In this document: one piece after another, positions 32,714 through 41,803 of the stretch
How positions within the stretch are numbered: the stretch's first letter is position 1
How the letters are laid out: each line of letters starts with the position of its first letter
Assembly: GCF_021531695.1 (NCBI RefSeq)
Contig: NZ_JADYUI010000011.1
Location: 18,429-82,428 of the forward strand
Reading direction: 5' to 3'
DNA from: Roseburia hominis
GTDB lineage: Bacteria; Bacillota; Clostridia; Lachnospirales; Lachnospiraceae
DNA: 64,000 nucleotides
The notes under the pieces: model-generated
Seen by the model: the letters and a program-made list of their open reading frames with translations, nothing else
Database searches by the model: none
Told to the model about the DNA's origin: nothing
Program-made: the position numbers and the translations under genes

Positions 32714-34165
32714 TTGAAAGACAAAGAAATTGTATACAATGAAGCAAAATTTTATCAGATCGGATTATTTTCATTGAATAATGCGGCAACAAATTTGTAT
32801 TTTGCGCTTATGGGATATGTCTCATATTATGCAAATTCAGTGATTGGATTCAGCGTAGTGTTAATTTCCATGCTGCTTACTGCAATGAATGTATTTGATG
32901 GAATCACAGATCCACTGGCAGGATTTTTGCTGGATAAAACCAAAGGAAAATTCGGAAAATTCCGCCCATTTATGCTCCTGGGGAATGGGATTATGGCAAT
33001 CAGTACCCTGCTTTTGTTTGGAACACTGGAATATGTTCCAAAGGCGTTACAGATTCCATATTTTATTCTGATTTATGCAGCATTTGTGCTTGGATATACC
33101 TTTCAGACGGTCGTGGGAAAATCCGGACAGGCGGTTATTACCAATAATCCGGAAAAACGTCCGCTATCTACTTATTTTGATTCGGTATTTATCATGGCGG
33201 CTTATGGCGGAAGCGTGTTACTTGTTGCAAATTACCTTGTGCCGAAATATGGTGGTTATACCAATATTGAGTTGTATCATGAGTATATGATATGGGTTAT
33301 TGTGATATCCGGATTGTGCACAATAGGAGCCATCATAGGAATCTGGGACAAGGACAAAGTAGAAAATTATAAGCACTATGAAACACAAAAAGTAAAAATC
33401 AGGGATTACTTTGAAATATTAAAGAATAATAAGCAGATTTGTATGCTGATTCTTGCGGCATGTACCAATAAATTTGCGGCAACCGTTTATGGGCATGCGA
33501 CAGTCGGGGTAATGCTTTATGGTATTTTGATGCAAAATTACGGTGTTGCGGGATTGATTGGTGTAGTTACGGCAATTCCGACACTTTTTGTTGTATCTGC
33601 CGGAATTAAAGTAGCGCAGAACATGGGACAGAAAAAAGCACTGGTATTGTTTACTTATCTTGGAATTGCATTTCAGATTATGATGATTTTTGTGCTGCTT
33701 GCGCCAAATGTTAATACGATTAGTTTTAACATACATAAAATAAACGCGATTACAGTTGTATTTGTTGGAATCTATGTGTTGTTAAACGGTTGCAAATCCA
33801 TTACAAATAACATGGTGGTGCCGATGATAGCAGATTGCTCGGATTATGAAGAATATCGAAGTGGGAAATTTGTTCCGGGACTTATGGGAGCACTTTTTTC
33901 TTTTGTTGATAAAATATTTGCCGCGCTTGGAACAGCATTTGTGGGACTGGTCATGCTGGTGATTGGCTACAATCACAGATTTCCGCAGGTAGAAGACACA
34001 CTCACACCTACCATAAAATGGACAACAATTTTTCTTTACTGTGTCGTACCCGCAGCAGGTTGGATCTGCTCTTTGATTTTTATGCATTTTTATAAACTGG
34101 ATAAAAAAACAATGAAAAAAATAGCACATACATTAGGAAAGCGAAAAGGAGAGAGGAACGAATGA
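32714..34165 (+). CDS. GPH-family sugar/cation symporter
   Basis: A 483-residue membrane transporter of the glycoside-pentoside-hexuronide (MelB-like) group in the major facilitator fold. About 12 membrane helices are visible. The cation-site region near helix 2 reads FDGITDPLAGFLLDKTKGKF, with GKFRPF after it, the family signature. It probably imports a glycoside or organic acid with H+ or Na+. The start is a TTG with AGAGGA upstream at a rather long distance, so the exact N-terminus is not certain. The stop overlaps the start of the dehydrogenase gene (ATGA), so both are translated together. Confidence 0.85.
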   Translation: MKDKEIVYNEAKFYQIGLFSLNNAATNLYFALMGYVSYYANSVIGFSVVLISMLLTAMNVFDGITDPLAGFLLDKTKGKFGKFRPFMLLGNGIMAISTLLLFGTLEYVPKALQIPYFILIYAAFVLGYTFQTVVGKSGQAVITNNPEKRPLSTYFDSVFIMAAYGGSVLLVANYLVPKYGGYTNIELYHEYMIWVIVISGLCTIGAIIGIWDKDKVENYKHYETQKVKIRDYFEILKNNKQICMLILAACTNKFAATVYGHATVGVMLYGILMQNYGVAGLIGVVTAIPTLFVVSAGIKVAQNMGQKKALVLFTYLGIAFQIMMIFVLLAPNVNTISFNIHKINAITVVFVGIYVLLNGCKSITNNMVVPMIADCSDYEEYRSGKFVPGLMGALFSFVDKIFAALGTAFVGLVMLVIGYNHRFPQVEDTLTPTIKWTTIFLYCVVPAAGWICSLIFMHFYKLDKKTMKKIAHTLGKRKGERNE

Positions 34166-35091
34166 AAATAGTATTTTTGGATGCCATGTCGTTAGGCAGT
34201 GATTTGGATTTGTCCGGATTTGATGCGCTTGGCGAAGTCGTAAAGTATGACTATTCTACCAAAGAAGAGACAGCAGAACGTGTAAGAGACGCAGAGGTTA
34301 TTGTTGTGAATAAGGTGGAAATGTGTGAGGAAACCTTAAAAGATGCAGCGAATTTAAAACTGATCTGTGTGACGGCGACCGGAACAAACAATCTTGATAA
34401 GGACTATCTGGATCAAAGAGGAATCGCATGGCGTAATGTTACGGGATATTCCACAGAATCCGTAGCGCAGCATACCTTTGCACTATTGTTCTATCTCTTG
34501 GAACACCTTCCTTATTATGATAATTATGTAAAATCCGGGAAATACATAAACGATAAAAGTTTTACACATTTTTCCAATATATTTCATGAACTGCATGGGA
34601 TGACCTGGGGAATTATCGGGCTTGGAGCAATCGGAAGGCGCGTTGCAGACCTGGCAAAAGCATTCGGCTGCCATGTCATTTATTATTCTGCATCCGGAAG
34701 GAAGCCGCAGGAAGGCTATGAACAGGTTGATTTTACTACTCTGTTAAAGACATCTGACATTGTATCAATTCATGCCCCGCTTACGGAAGCCACGATGGGA
34801 CTGATGGATAAAGAAGCATTTGCAAAGATGAAAAAAACTGCAATTTTATTAAATGTTGGCAGAGGCCCTATTATTGTGGAGGAAGATTTAAAAGAGGCAT
34901 TAGATAATGGAGAAATTGCAGCGGCAGGGCTTGATGTTTTAAGCGTAGAGCCGATGACAGAAGACAACCCGCTTCTGGAGGTAAAGGAAAAGGACAGACT
35001 TGTCATTACCCCACACATTGCATGGGCAAGCGTGGAAGCAAGAACTCATCTCATGGATATTATATTGGGGCAGATCAGGGATTTCTTTTGA
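34162..35091 (+). CDS. D-2-hydroxyacid dehydrogenase (NAD-dependent)
   Basis: A 309-residue dehydrogenase of the D-isomer-specific family (glycerate/hydroxypyruvate or lactate type). The Rossmann motif is WGIIGLGAIGRRVADLAKAF. The catalytic Arg lies in NVGRGPIIVEEDL, the Glu in LDVLSVEPM and the His in ITPHIAWAS. It interconverts a 2-keto acid and a D-2-hydroxy acid with NADH. It overlaps the transporter gene by four bases, hinting that the transporter's substrate, or a product of it, is a hydroxy acid; this is inference. GAAAAGGAGAG precedes the start. Confidence 0.92.
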   Translation: MKIVFLDAMSLGSDLDLSGFDALGEVVKYDYSTKEETAERVRDAEVIVVNKVEMCEETLKDAANLKLICVTATGTNNLDKDYLDQRGIAWRNVTGYSTESVAQHTFALLFYLLEHLPYYDNYVKSGKYINDKSFTHFSNIFHELHGMTWGIIGLGAIGRRVADLAKAFGCHVIYYSASGRKPQEGYEQVDFTTLLKTSDIVSIHAPLTEATMGLMDKEAFAKMKKTAILLNVGRGPIIVEEDLKEALDNGEIAAAGLDVLSVEPMTEDNPLLEVKEKDRLVITPHIAWASVEARTHLMDIILGQIRDFF

Positions 35092-35099
35092 TCTTGCTA

Positions 35100-36056
35100 T
35101 CACTCACAGTCCAGTCCGCTGTGATAAGATTTGCTTCCAAGTTTTTTTAATATGGTATCGGTATATTTTTGTGCCGTAACAGAACAGGTAAGAGAGAATA
35201 ATTCTGATAGGTCGTTTAAATAAGACTGATAGGTTAAAACGGCAGAATGGAAAAGTTCAGGGAAAGAAGCAGCAGAAACCAGTGATTCGTCCCATGGATT
35301 TTTCCATTTTTTATGATTTAAATTCAAAGCATCTTTAAAAAATACCAGCGTATCGCTTGGGGTCAGCGGAGAGAGAAATGCATATCCCGGGTAAAGCTTC
35401 TCTAATTTGCGAAACAGCACTTTTTTCTGTCCGGTATTATCATGAAAAAAAGCACAGCCTAGTGGTGTGCAGACGGTGGCAGCATAGGCAGTCGCATAGC
35501 TAAGGTGGATATCCGGATAGGTTTTTTTATAGCAAAAATGCAAAATAGAGGCAATGATATGTCGTTGCCTTTTGGTTAAGCAGATGGTGCGTTCCTGGTA
35601 AAATTGCGAAGGGAGCAGTTTTTTATAGTGCCGGAGTAAGGCAGTGTCAATATCGACTTCCAGATAGACATGTGCGCCAAAAGTAGAAGAATCGCCTTCC
35701 CGGTTTTTGGAAATAGCATATACATAGGGATGACAGGTAGTATCTAACAGATAATGACCAATAAATCCGGCAATATAAGCTTCGGCAATCGCGCGGTCTT
35801 CTGGCTCCGGAAACAGGTTTCTGCTTTCTAAAAGTGCAGACAGAAACTGACCTGTATGTTTGCAGTGCGCCGTAGAAGCAATAATATTGCTGCGGTGAAT
35901 GAGATAGGCAGGAACATCATAGAAGAAAACATCCGGTCCCTGAAGCCCGAGGGAAAAAGCAGCGTGATTCTTTTTTAAATTCCGTTTGAATTTGGAATTG
36001 TTTAAAGCTTTATATGATGTAATACCGAAAAAATAATGGGTGGTAAATCCTGGCAT
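35100..36056 (-). CDS. Zinc-dependent phospholipase C-like protein
   Basis: A 318-residue protein of the zinc-dependent phospholipase C/S1-P1 nuclease-like group found across Clostridia. The N-terminus MPGFTTHYFFGITSYKAL supplies the usual His. LGLQGPDVFFYD and GFIGHYLLDTTCHPYVY contain the conserved His/Asp metal ligands. There is no signal peptide, so it acts in the cytosol, unlike secreted toxins of the family. The start at 36056 has AGAAAGGATG upstream and is preferred to the TTG at 36080. It is convergent with the dehydrogenase gene (8-base gap) with no visible terminator between them. Confidence 0.85.
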   Translation of the reverse strand: MPGFTTHYFFGITSYKALNNSKFKRNLKKNHAAFSLGLQGPDVFFYDVPAYLIHRSNIIASTAHCKHTGQFLSALLESRNLFPEPEDRAIAEAYIAGFIGHYLLDTTCHPYVYAISKNREGDSSTFGAHVYLEVDIDTALLRHYKKLLPSQFYQERTICLTKRQRHIIASILHFCYKKTYPDIHLSYATAYAATVCTPLGCAFFHDNTGQKKVLFRKLEKLYPGYAFLSPLTPSDTLVFFKDALNLNHKKWKNPWDESLVSAASFPELFHSAVLTYQSYLNDLSELFSLTCSVTAQKYTDTILKKLGSKSYHSGLDCE

Positions 36057-36151
36057 AGAATCATCCTTTCTGATTTTCAAAACTTGTTATTTGCATAGAT
36101 ATTCATGTATTAGTATACCATAAAGAGGGGAAGATAAACCGTAAAGATTTA

Positions 36152-36179
36152 TTGACAAAACTTTGATTTTAGGTATAAT
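36152..36179 (+). promoter_or_regulatory. Strong sigma-A promoter
   Basis: TTGACA (36152-36157) and TATAAT (36174-36179), 16 bases apart. The resulting 5' leader of about 170 bases before the radical SAM gene is long but shows no riboswitch I can recognise. Confidence 0.75.
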
Positions 36180-36353
36180 TCGGTAATAGGCGAGTTACAA
36201 AAACAAATTTTTGTATACTGATTTTGACAAAAGGGTGGAAATGTATATTAGTGGAATACATAAAAATATGATTGCATATGTTCATTTGAATTAGATTTTC
36301 ATATACTGACACCTAGATTATGTAATTAAGGATAGAGTATGGAGGTTTTTGAA

Positions 36354-37751
36354 ATGGCTAAAATAGCGCAGGCAGTTGAGAGAAAGGCATTTAGTGCGGC
36401 GATAGATGTTGCATTGAAGCATATTAATAAAGACCGTGAAAAAGGTCTGCTTCAGATTGTTGATTTGACAGAAAAGTTCATGGGAAATAACTTCAATTCG
36501 GCATCATATGAAGGCGCAAGAAAAATGATTCAGAATCCGGATAGCAAATGGATGCGTTATGTAAACCGATTGCTGGATGAGACGGATCCTCATGTTGCAA
36601 AGATGACAGCGTTGAATCTTGGTTATCAGGCAGCTTTCTATGGAACGAAAACCATTCGTAAGATGAGAGAAGTACATGATTGTAATATTCCATGGCTGAT
36701 TTTAATGGATCCGACCAGTGCATGTAATTTACACTGTACCGGATGCTGGGCAGCAGAATATGGTAATAAATTAAATCTGACCTTTGATGAATTAGACAGC
36801 ATTGTTACACAGGGAAAAGAAATCGGCGTTTATTTCTATATGATGACTGGTGGAGAACCGTTGGTTCGTAAAGCAGATATCATTAAATTATGTGAGAAGC
36901 ACAATGACTGTGCATTCCACTGTTATACCAATGGTACTCTGGTAGACCAGAAGCTTTGCGATGATATGAAGCGTGTTGGTAACTTATCCTTATCCATCAG
37001 TCTGGAAGGATTTGAAGATGCCAACGATTTCCGTAGAGGAAATGGTGTATATGATAAAGTTATCGCAGCAATGGATTTATTGCATGAGAATGGATTGATT
37101 TTCGGTAATTCCGTATGCTATACTTCAAAAAATATGGATGCTGTTACATCGGATGAATTCTTTGATCTTTTGATTGAGCATGGAAGCCGTTTTGCATGGT
37201 ATTTCCATTTGATGCCGGTTGGTATGAATGCCGCTCCGGAATTGATGCCGACCAAAGAGCAGAGAGAATACATTTACCACAGAATCCGTGAAGTTCGTGG
37301 ATTTGAAGGCGGAAAAGAAATCTTTGTTATGGACTTCCAGAATGATGGTGAATACGTTGGAGGATGTATTGCCGGTGGTAGAAACTACTGCCACATTAAC
37401 CCGAAGGGTGATGTAGAGCCTTGTGTATTTATCCATTACTCCGGTGCGAACATCAGAGAGAAATCTTTATTAGAGTGTTTAAAACAGCCGTTATTTATGG
37501 CATACAGAGACAATCAGCCATTCAATGACAATATGCTTAGACCATGTCCGATGCTTGAGAATCCGGAAATTTTACAGCGTATGGTAAAGGAAACCGGAGC
37601 AAAATCTACAGATGTAGAGGAGGCAGAGCCGGTAGAGCATTTATGTGGAAAATGTGTCGAGTATGCAAAAGAGTGGCAGGGAACTGCTGATAAATTGTGG
37701 AAAGAACATCCGCATGTACATAAAGGTTATTCAAATTATAAGAAAAAATAG
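36354..37751 (+). CDS. Radical SAM protein
   Basis: A 465-residue radical S-adenosylmethionine enzyme. A helical N-terminal region of about 105 residues precedes the catalytic barrel, whose iron-sulfur cluster is held by CNLHCTGC in DPTSACNLHCTGCWAAEY. The SAM-binding GGE motif is MMTGGEPLVRK. The C-terminal part has further cysteines (GGCIAGGRNYCHINPKGDVE, PCVF, RPCP, LCGKCVEY), like the SPASM-type auxiliary clusters. The ATG at 36354 is chosen because GGAGG lies seven bases upstream; the annotated-looking ATG at 36339 overlaps that site. The substrate is unknown. It is probably co-transcribed with the flippase-like gene. Confidence 0.88.
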   Translation: MAKIAQAVERKAFSAAIDVALKHINKDREKGLLQIVDLTEKFMGNNFNSASYEGARKMIQNPDSKWMRYVNRLLDETDPHVAKMTALNLGYQAAFYGTKTIRKMREVHDCNIPWLILMDPTSACNLHCTGCWAAEYGNKLNLTFDELDSIVTQGKEIGVYFYMMTGGEPLVRKADIIKLCEKHNDCAFHCYTNGTLVDQKLCDDMKRVGNLSLSISLEGFEDANDFRRGNGVYDKVIAAMDLLHENGLIFGNSVCYTSKNMDAVTSDEFFDLLIEHGSRFAWYFHLMPVGMNAAPELMPTKEQREYIYHRIREVRGFEGGKEIFVMDFQNDGEYVGGCIAGGRNYCHINPKGDVEPCVFIHYSGANIREKSLLECLKQPLFMAYRDNQPFNDNMLRPCPMLENPEILQRMVKETGAKSTDVEEAEPVEHLCGKCVEYAKEWQGTADKLWKEHPHVHKGYSNYKKK

Positions 37752-37760
37752 GAGCAGAGT

Positions 37761-38768
37761 TTGAAGCGGGACAAGAAAAAGACAATCATAAAGTTCATAT
37801 TTGTAATTGCGATATTAGCGGCAATCATTTATACGTTCCGTGATTCGGCGGGTCCGATTTTAGAGCAGCTTGAAAAGACATCACCACTTGTTTTAGTGGT
37901 GATTTGTCTGCTTTCGGTCTGTTATGAGCTGGTGGAAGGGTGGATTAACTATTCTTTCGCGAAGCATTATAATCCAAAGATTCGGTATAAAGACGGAGTA
38001 GAGAGTGCGTTTTATTGTAGCTTTTACCGGGTGGCAACCCTCGGAAGCGGAGCAGGTGTCGCTGCGATTTACTATTTCCATGAAAAGGGGATCGAGTATT
38101 CGGAATCGACCGGAATGTATATGATTGAGTATGTAGTGCATAAAATCAGCATTGCACTTTTGTCTGTGGTATTATTGATTTTCAATTTTACATTTCTCCG
38201 TGAAAATTATGGAAATTATATGTGGATGCTGGTGCTTGGATATGGCATTACGATTGTGATTGCGTTTTTCTTAATACTGTTCTGCTGTTCGAAAAAGTTC
38301 CATTGGCTTATTATATGGTCGATGGAAAGAATTAACACCGTAATGCAGGGGAAATTGGAAACCCAGCTTGGTGTTGTGCGTGAATATTGTGAGATTTTAG
38401 AGCAGGCATCAAGAAAGCTCTTAAAAGATAAAAAGATGTTGGTGTTTGCAGTGCTTAAGAATTTCCTCAAATTTGGTTTTTGGTATTCCATTCCATTCTT
38501 TGTGCTTGGAGAAGCAGGAGGAATGACACTGTTTCAGGTGATGTCGGTGGTATCACTTGCAGTCATGCTTGCGGCAGTGATTCCGGCACCGGCAGGGATT
38601 GGTTCTACAGAGTTCGTGTTCACGATGCTGTTTGCAGTTATGATAGGCACGGGGCTTGCAGGATCCACATCATTATTATATCGGTTTGCAACTTTTGTAG
38701 TTCCGTTTTTAATCGGAGCAGTTGTTGCAATCAATCATCAAAGAAGAAAGAGAAGACAGGGAAAATAA
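37761..38768 (+). CDS. UPF0104/MprF-like flippase-domain membrane protein
   Basis: A 335-residue integral membrane protein resembling the N-terminal flippase domain of lysylphosphatidylglycerol synthase (UPF0104/DUF2156-associated family), with about eight membrane helices. Typical features are the middle YRVATLGSGAGVAAIYYF and the later VIPAPAGIGSTEFVF. It probably moves a lipid or glycolipid across the membrane. It lacks the C-terminal synthase domain. The start is a TTG with GGAG upstream, ten bases after the radical SAM gene. It is followed by an LTA synthase-like gene, so all three may serve the cell envelope. Confidence 0.85.
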   Translation: MKRDKKKTIIKFIFVIAILAAIIYTFRDSAGPILEQLEKTSPLVLVVICLLSVCYELVEGWINYSFAKHYNPKIRYKDGVESAFYCSFYRVATLGSGAGVAAIYYFHEKGIEYSESTGMYMIEYVVHKISIALLSVVLLIFNFTFLRENYGNYMWMLVLGYGITIVIAFFLILFCCSKKFHWLIIWSMERINTVMQGKLETQLGVVREYCEILEQASRKLLKDKKMLVFAVLKNFLKFGFWYSIPFFVLGEAGGMTLFQVMSVVSLAVMLAAVIPAPAGIGSTEFVFTMLFAVMIGTGLAGSTSLLYRFATFVVPFLIGAVVAINHQRRKRRQGK

Positions 38769-38780
38769 TTCCTGTCTTCT
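38753..38780 (+). terminator. Hairpin, probable attenuator/terminator
   Basis: AAGACAGG (38753-38760) pairs with CCTGTCTT (38771-38778), followed by CTTT. It overlaps the end of the flippase-like gene and may reduce read-through into the next gene. Confidence 0.5.
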
Positions 38781-38796
38781 TTGTGAGTATAAAATT

Positions 38797-40734
38797 ATGA
38801 AATTTCAGATTGAATTTAAAAAGAAAACATTCATACCTACGGCGATAGCATTTTTTATAATGCTTGGATTCTGCCTTTACTCCGGCAAGACACCACTTAT
38901 GGCAGTACTGTTTGGAGCTATTTATTTCGCAATCAAAAATATTACAGTGACTTTAACACCAAAGTTAAATGGTCTGTGGGTTGCATTAGAGGTCATCGTC
39001 TGTAGTTTATTTACAGAGCTTTTGATCCATCATATGCTTTTGCTACCGGAAGACAGAGTACGAATTACGAAAGAAAAATGGATTTTGAATCTGCTCTGTT
39101 GTCTGGTGGCATATCTGGTTATGATTTGCATTACAGCGCGTCCGAAAATCGCTTGCATGATTACGTACATTGTCCTGATGTCACTTGCAGGGATTAATTA
39201 TTTTGTATACAAGTTTCGGGGAAATGAATTTTCTTTTAATGATTTTAAGGCGATATTTACAGGACTAAGCGTTGCAAGTGAGTACAAATTTACCTTAGAC
39301 ACCAGAGCAGCGATGGCAGTTGTGCTATCCATTGTGTTTGTGGCGGCAATCCGGAAAATTAATCTGGAATTCAAAAGAATTTATATGCTAAGAGGGACAA
39401 CACTTTGTGTGGCAGTCATTTCCATTGTGTATCTTGTAGGGAAGACAGAATATATTGTGACAGAAACATGGGAGCAGAAAGGAAGCTATCGAAACGGTTA
39501 TATTTTGAATTTCGTCTTGGGAATCCGGGATTCTTTTGTGGAAAAACCGGAAGGGTATTCTGTGGATACGATAAAAATGCTGGAGGATCAGTATGGCGTG
39601 ACGGAGACAGATGCAAATACGCAAGCATCGGAAGAAGCACCGGTTATTATTGCAATTATGAATGAATCGTTTGCAGATCTGGGTGTGATTGGCAATTTAC
39701 AGACCAATGAACCGGTGACACCATTTCTTGATTCCATGCAGACGAATATTACGAAGGGTTATGCTTTATCATCCGTATTTGGCGCCAAGACTCCAAATTC
39801 CGAGTGGGAATTTCTGACCGGAAATACGATGGCATATCTGCCAAGCGGTTCGGTTGCTTATCAGCAGTATGTATCGGAGGGAGCATATTCTCTGGTGGGA
39901 ACGTTAAAGAATCAGGGCTATCAGTGTATCGCCATGCATCCATATTATTCCACCGGCTGGAGCAGAAACAAGATATATCCGTTGCTTGGATTTGAAGAAA
40001 GCTATTTTATGGATGACTTTAATCAGAATCATATTGTGAGAGAATACATTACTGATCAGGAATTATACGATAAAATTATCGCACAGTACGAGGCAAAGAA
40101 AAAAGGCGATAAAATGTTTATCATGAGCATTACGATGCAGAATCATGGTGGATATAATGACAAGTATGATAATTTCACGGAAAATATTCGGATGACCAAT
40201 GGCTACTATCCGGATGTAAATCAGTATTTGTCTTTGGTGAATACTAGTGATGCTGCATTACAGAATTTGATTCATTATTTTTCTAATGTAGATGAGAAAG
40301 TTGAGATTGTTTTCTTCGGAGATCATCAGCCAAGCCTTAACAACAATTTTTATGTAAGTCTGAATGGAAACGGACTTTCCGGACTCACACTGGAACAGTT
40401 GGAAGATTTATTTACGGTTCCGTTTTTTATCTGGACCAATTATGAGACAGAAACAACAACGGATGTGCATACATCTTTAAATTATCTGTCCACGATGGTA
40501 TTGGATAAAGCGGGGATTGAACTGCCGCCATATGAGAAATTTCTATGCGATATGCAAAAAGATATTCCGGCGATGAACGCAAGAGGCTATTACTCGGCAA
40601 AAGACGGCTGCTTCAAACATTATCAGGATGCAGACGGAGAAGAAGCCGAAATGTTAAATTATTATCAAATCCTGCAATATAACTCGATGTTCGATAAAAG
40701 ACATAAAAGTGAAGTCTTCTTTTCGGAAGAGTAG
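38797..40734 (+). CDS. LTA synthase-family sulfatase-type transferase
   Basis: A 645-residue membrane enzyme of the lipoteichoic acid synthase (LtaS) family. About five N-terminal membrane helices (residues 10-230) are followed by an extracellular sulfatase-fold domain (from about 275). The catalytic Thr, near residue 332, lies in FGAKTPNSEWEFLTG. Further metal ligands are in IAIMNESF, MQNHGGYND and FFGDHQPSL. It transfers glycerol phosphate from phosphatidylglycerol onto a growing polymer or glycolipid outside the cell. The ATG at 38797 was preferred to upstream in-frame codons, which overlap the preceding gene. A long hairpin follows the stop. Confidence 0.9.
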   Translation: MKFQIEFKKKTFIPTAIAFFIMLGFCLYSGKTPLMAVLFGAIYFAIKNITVTLTPKLNGLWVALEVIVCSLFTELLIHHMLLLPEDRVRITKEKWILNLLCCLVAYLVMICITARPKIACMITYIVLMSLAGINYFVYKFRGNEFSFNDFKAIFTGLSVASEYKFTLDTRAAMAVVLSIVFVAAIRKINLEFKRIYMLRGTTLCVAVISIVYLVGKTEYIVTETWEQKGSYRNGYILNFVLGIRDSFVEKPEGYSVDTIKMLEDQYGVTETDANTQASEEAPVIIAIMNESFADLGVIGNLQTNEPVTPFLDSMQTNITKGYALSSVFGAKTPNSEWEFLTGNTMAYLPSGSVAYQQYVSEGAYSLVGTLKNQGYQCIAMHPYYSTGWSRNKIYPLLGFEESYFMDDFNQNHIVREYITDQELYDKIIAQYEAKKKGDKMFIMSITMQNHGGYNDKYDNFTENIRMTNGYYPDVNQYLSLVNTSDAALQNLIHYFSNVDEKVEIVFFGDHQPSLNNNFYVSLNGNGLSGLTLEQLEDLFTVPFFIWTNYETETTTDVHTSLNYLSTMVLDKAGIELPPYEKFLCDMQKDIPAMNARGYYSAKDGCFKHYQDADGEEAEMLNYYQILQYNSMFDKRHKSEVFFSEE

Positions 40735-40742
40735 AAAACGAT

Positions 40743-40813
40743 AAGCGGCTCTACGAATTTCATTTGCATAAATACTATTTTGAGTTTCGCAAGTGAAATT
40801 CGTAGAGCCGCTT
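40743..40813. terminator. Long palindrome, bidirectional terminator between convergent genes
   Basis: Arms of 25 bases (40743-40767 and 40789-40813) match in inverted orientation at 24 of 25 positions, beginning AAGCGGCTCTACGAATTTCA. It separates the LTA synthase-like gene from the convergent AraC-type gene. Confidence 0.7.
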
Positions 40814-41638
40814 CTACTCTCTCGGAGCTTTTTTGAAGTATTTCTTGTAGGCACGCGAAAACGAAGAATAATTCTTAAATCCGCTGGCGAAACAGGCCTC
40901 TGTAATCGGCATTCCGTTTTGAATCAAATCTCTTGCGTGAATCAAACGCTTTGTGGTAAGGTAATTCCCAATCGTGTAACCGGTCTCATTTTTAAACGTA
41001 TGCATCAGATAATACTTACTGATAAAAAAATGCTCCGCTAATGTATCAATCGAAAGATCTTCCGACAGATGCGTATTGATGTAGTCTAAAATAGATAAAA
41101 TCTTCGGATTGGATGCATTATCACTCACGTAGTCAATATGATCGTGCAGAGTCGCACGATTCAACTGAATCATAAATTCCAAAAACAGAACCTGCTGATG
41201 CAGACTGCTGGCGTAGTCCGAATCCTGAAACGAACGCTCCAGTGCATCCATGGCATCATGCAATTTGCTCAGATGAAACGAGTGCATACGAAGAACCTTT
41301 GAACTCTCTGCCTGTGCTTTTTTAAAACAACGATTAAGGTCATAGTCCTTTGTGGTATAAGAATCAATAAAGTCAGGAGAAACATAAATAATGATACGTT
41401 CGTAGATATCACTGTTTATCACAGGCCGATGCACTTCCCCGGCCTTTACAAATACAATATCATAGGGCATAAGCTGATACGAGCAGCCCTCAATACAATA
41501 AGTCACATCCCCCTCAATAAAAATCAAAATCTTGTTAAAATCATGATAATGAAAATCAAATTCTTTTTTCTTTGTGTCCCTGATGTGGAACATCTTAAAA
41601 TTACTGGTCAGATATCCTGCTTTTTCATAATGATCCAT
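40814..41638 (-). CDS. AraC-family transcriptional regulator
   Basis: A 274-residue regulator. The N-terminal cupin-like sensing domain (about 15-130) contains HYHDFNKILIFIEGDVTYCI and DIVFVKAGEVHRPV. The C-terminal 100 residues hold two helix-turn-helices (LAEHFFISKYYLMHTFKNET; ACFASGFKNYSSFSRAYKKY), the AraC signature. It is divergent from the Cys/Met PLP enzyme gene 165 bases away, so that gene is a plausible target. AAGGGAGAATG precedes the start. The ligand is unknown; the cupin suggests a small metabolite such as a sugar or amino acid. Confidence 0.9.
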   Translation of the reverse strand: MDHYEKAGYLTSNFKMFHIRDTKKKEFDFHYHDFNKILIFIEGDVTYCIEGCSYQLMPYDIVFVKAGEVHRPVINSDIYERIIIYVSPDFIDSYTTKDYDLNRCFKKAQAESSKVLRMHSFHLSKLHDAMDALERSFQDSDYASSLHQQVLFLEFMIQLNRATLHDHIDYVSDNASNPKILSILDYINTHLSEDLSIDTLAEHFFISKYYLMHTFKNETGYTIGNYLTTKRLIHARDLIQNGMPITEACFASGFKNYSSFSRAYKKYFKKAPRE

Positions 41639-41803
41639 CCTGTCATTCTCCCTTAACGAAAAATCCTATTATAAATAGTATAAAGCAGTATCTGCAATGT
41701 ATAAAGCATTTTTTCCGTATTTTTTTAAAATAATGTCCTGTATAATAGAAACATATATAAGAATGGGGAAATTCTGTCAAACAGAAGAAAGGCGGTTAGA
41801 TGT

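Noticed and set aside
36180..36353. Riboswitch in the long leader of the radical SAM gene
   Set aside because: I could not find a conserved aptamer pattern or a terminator stem before the start codon.
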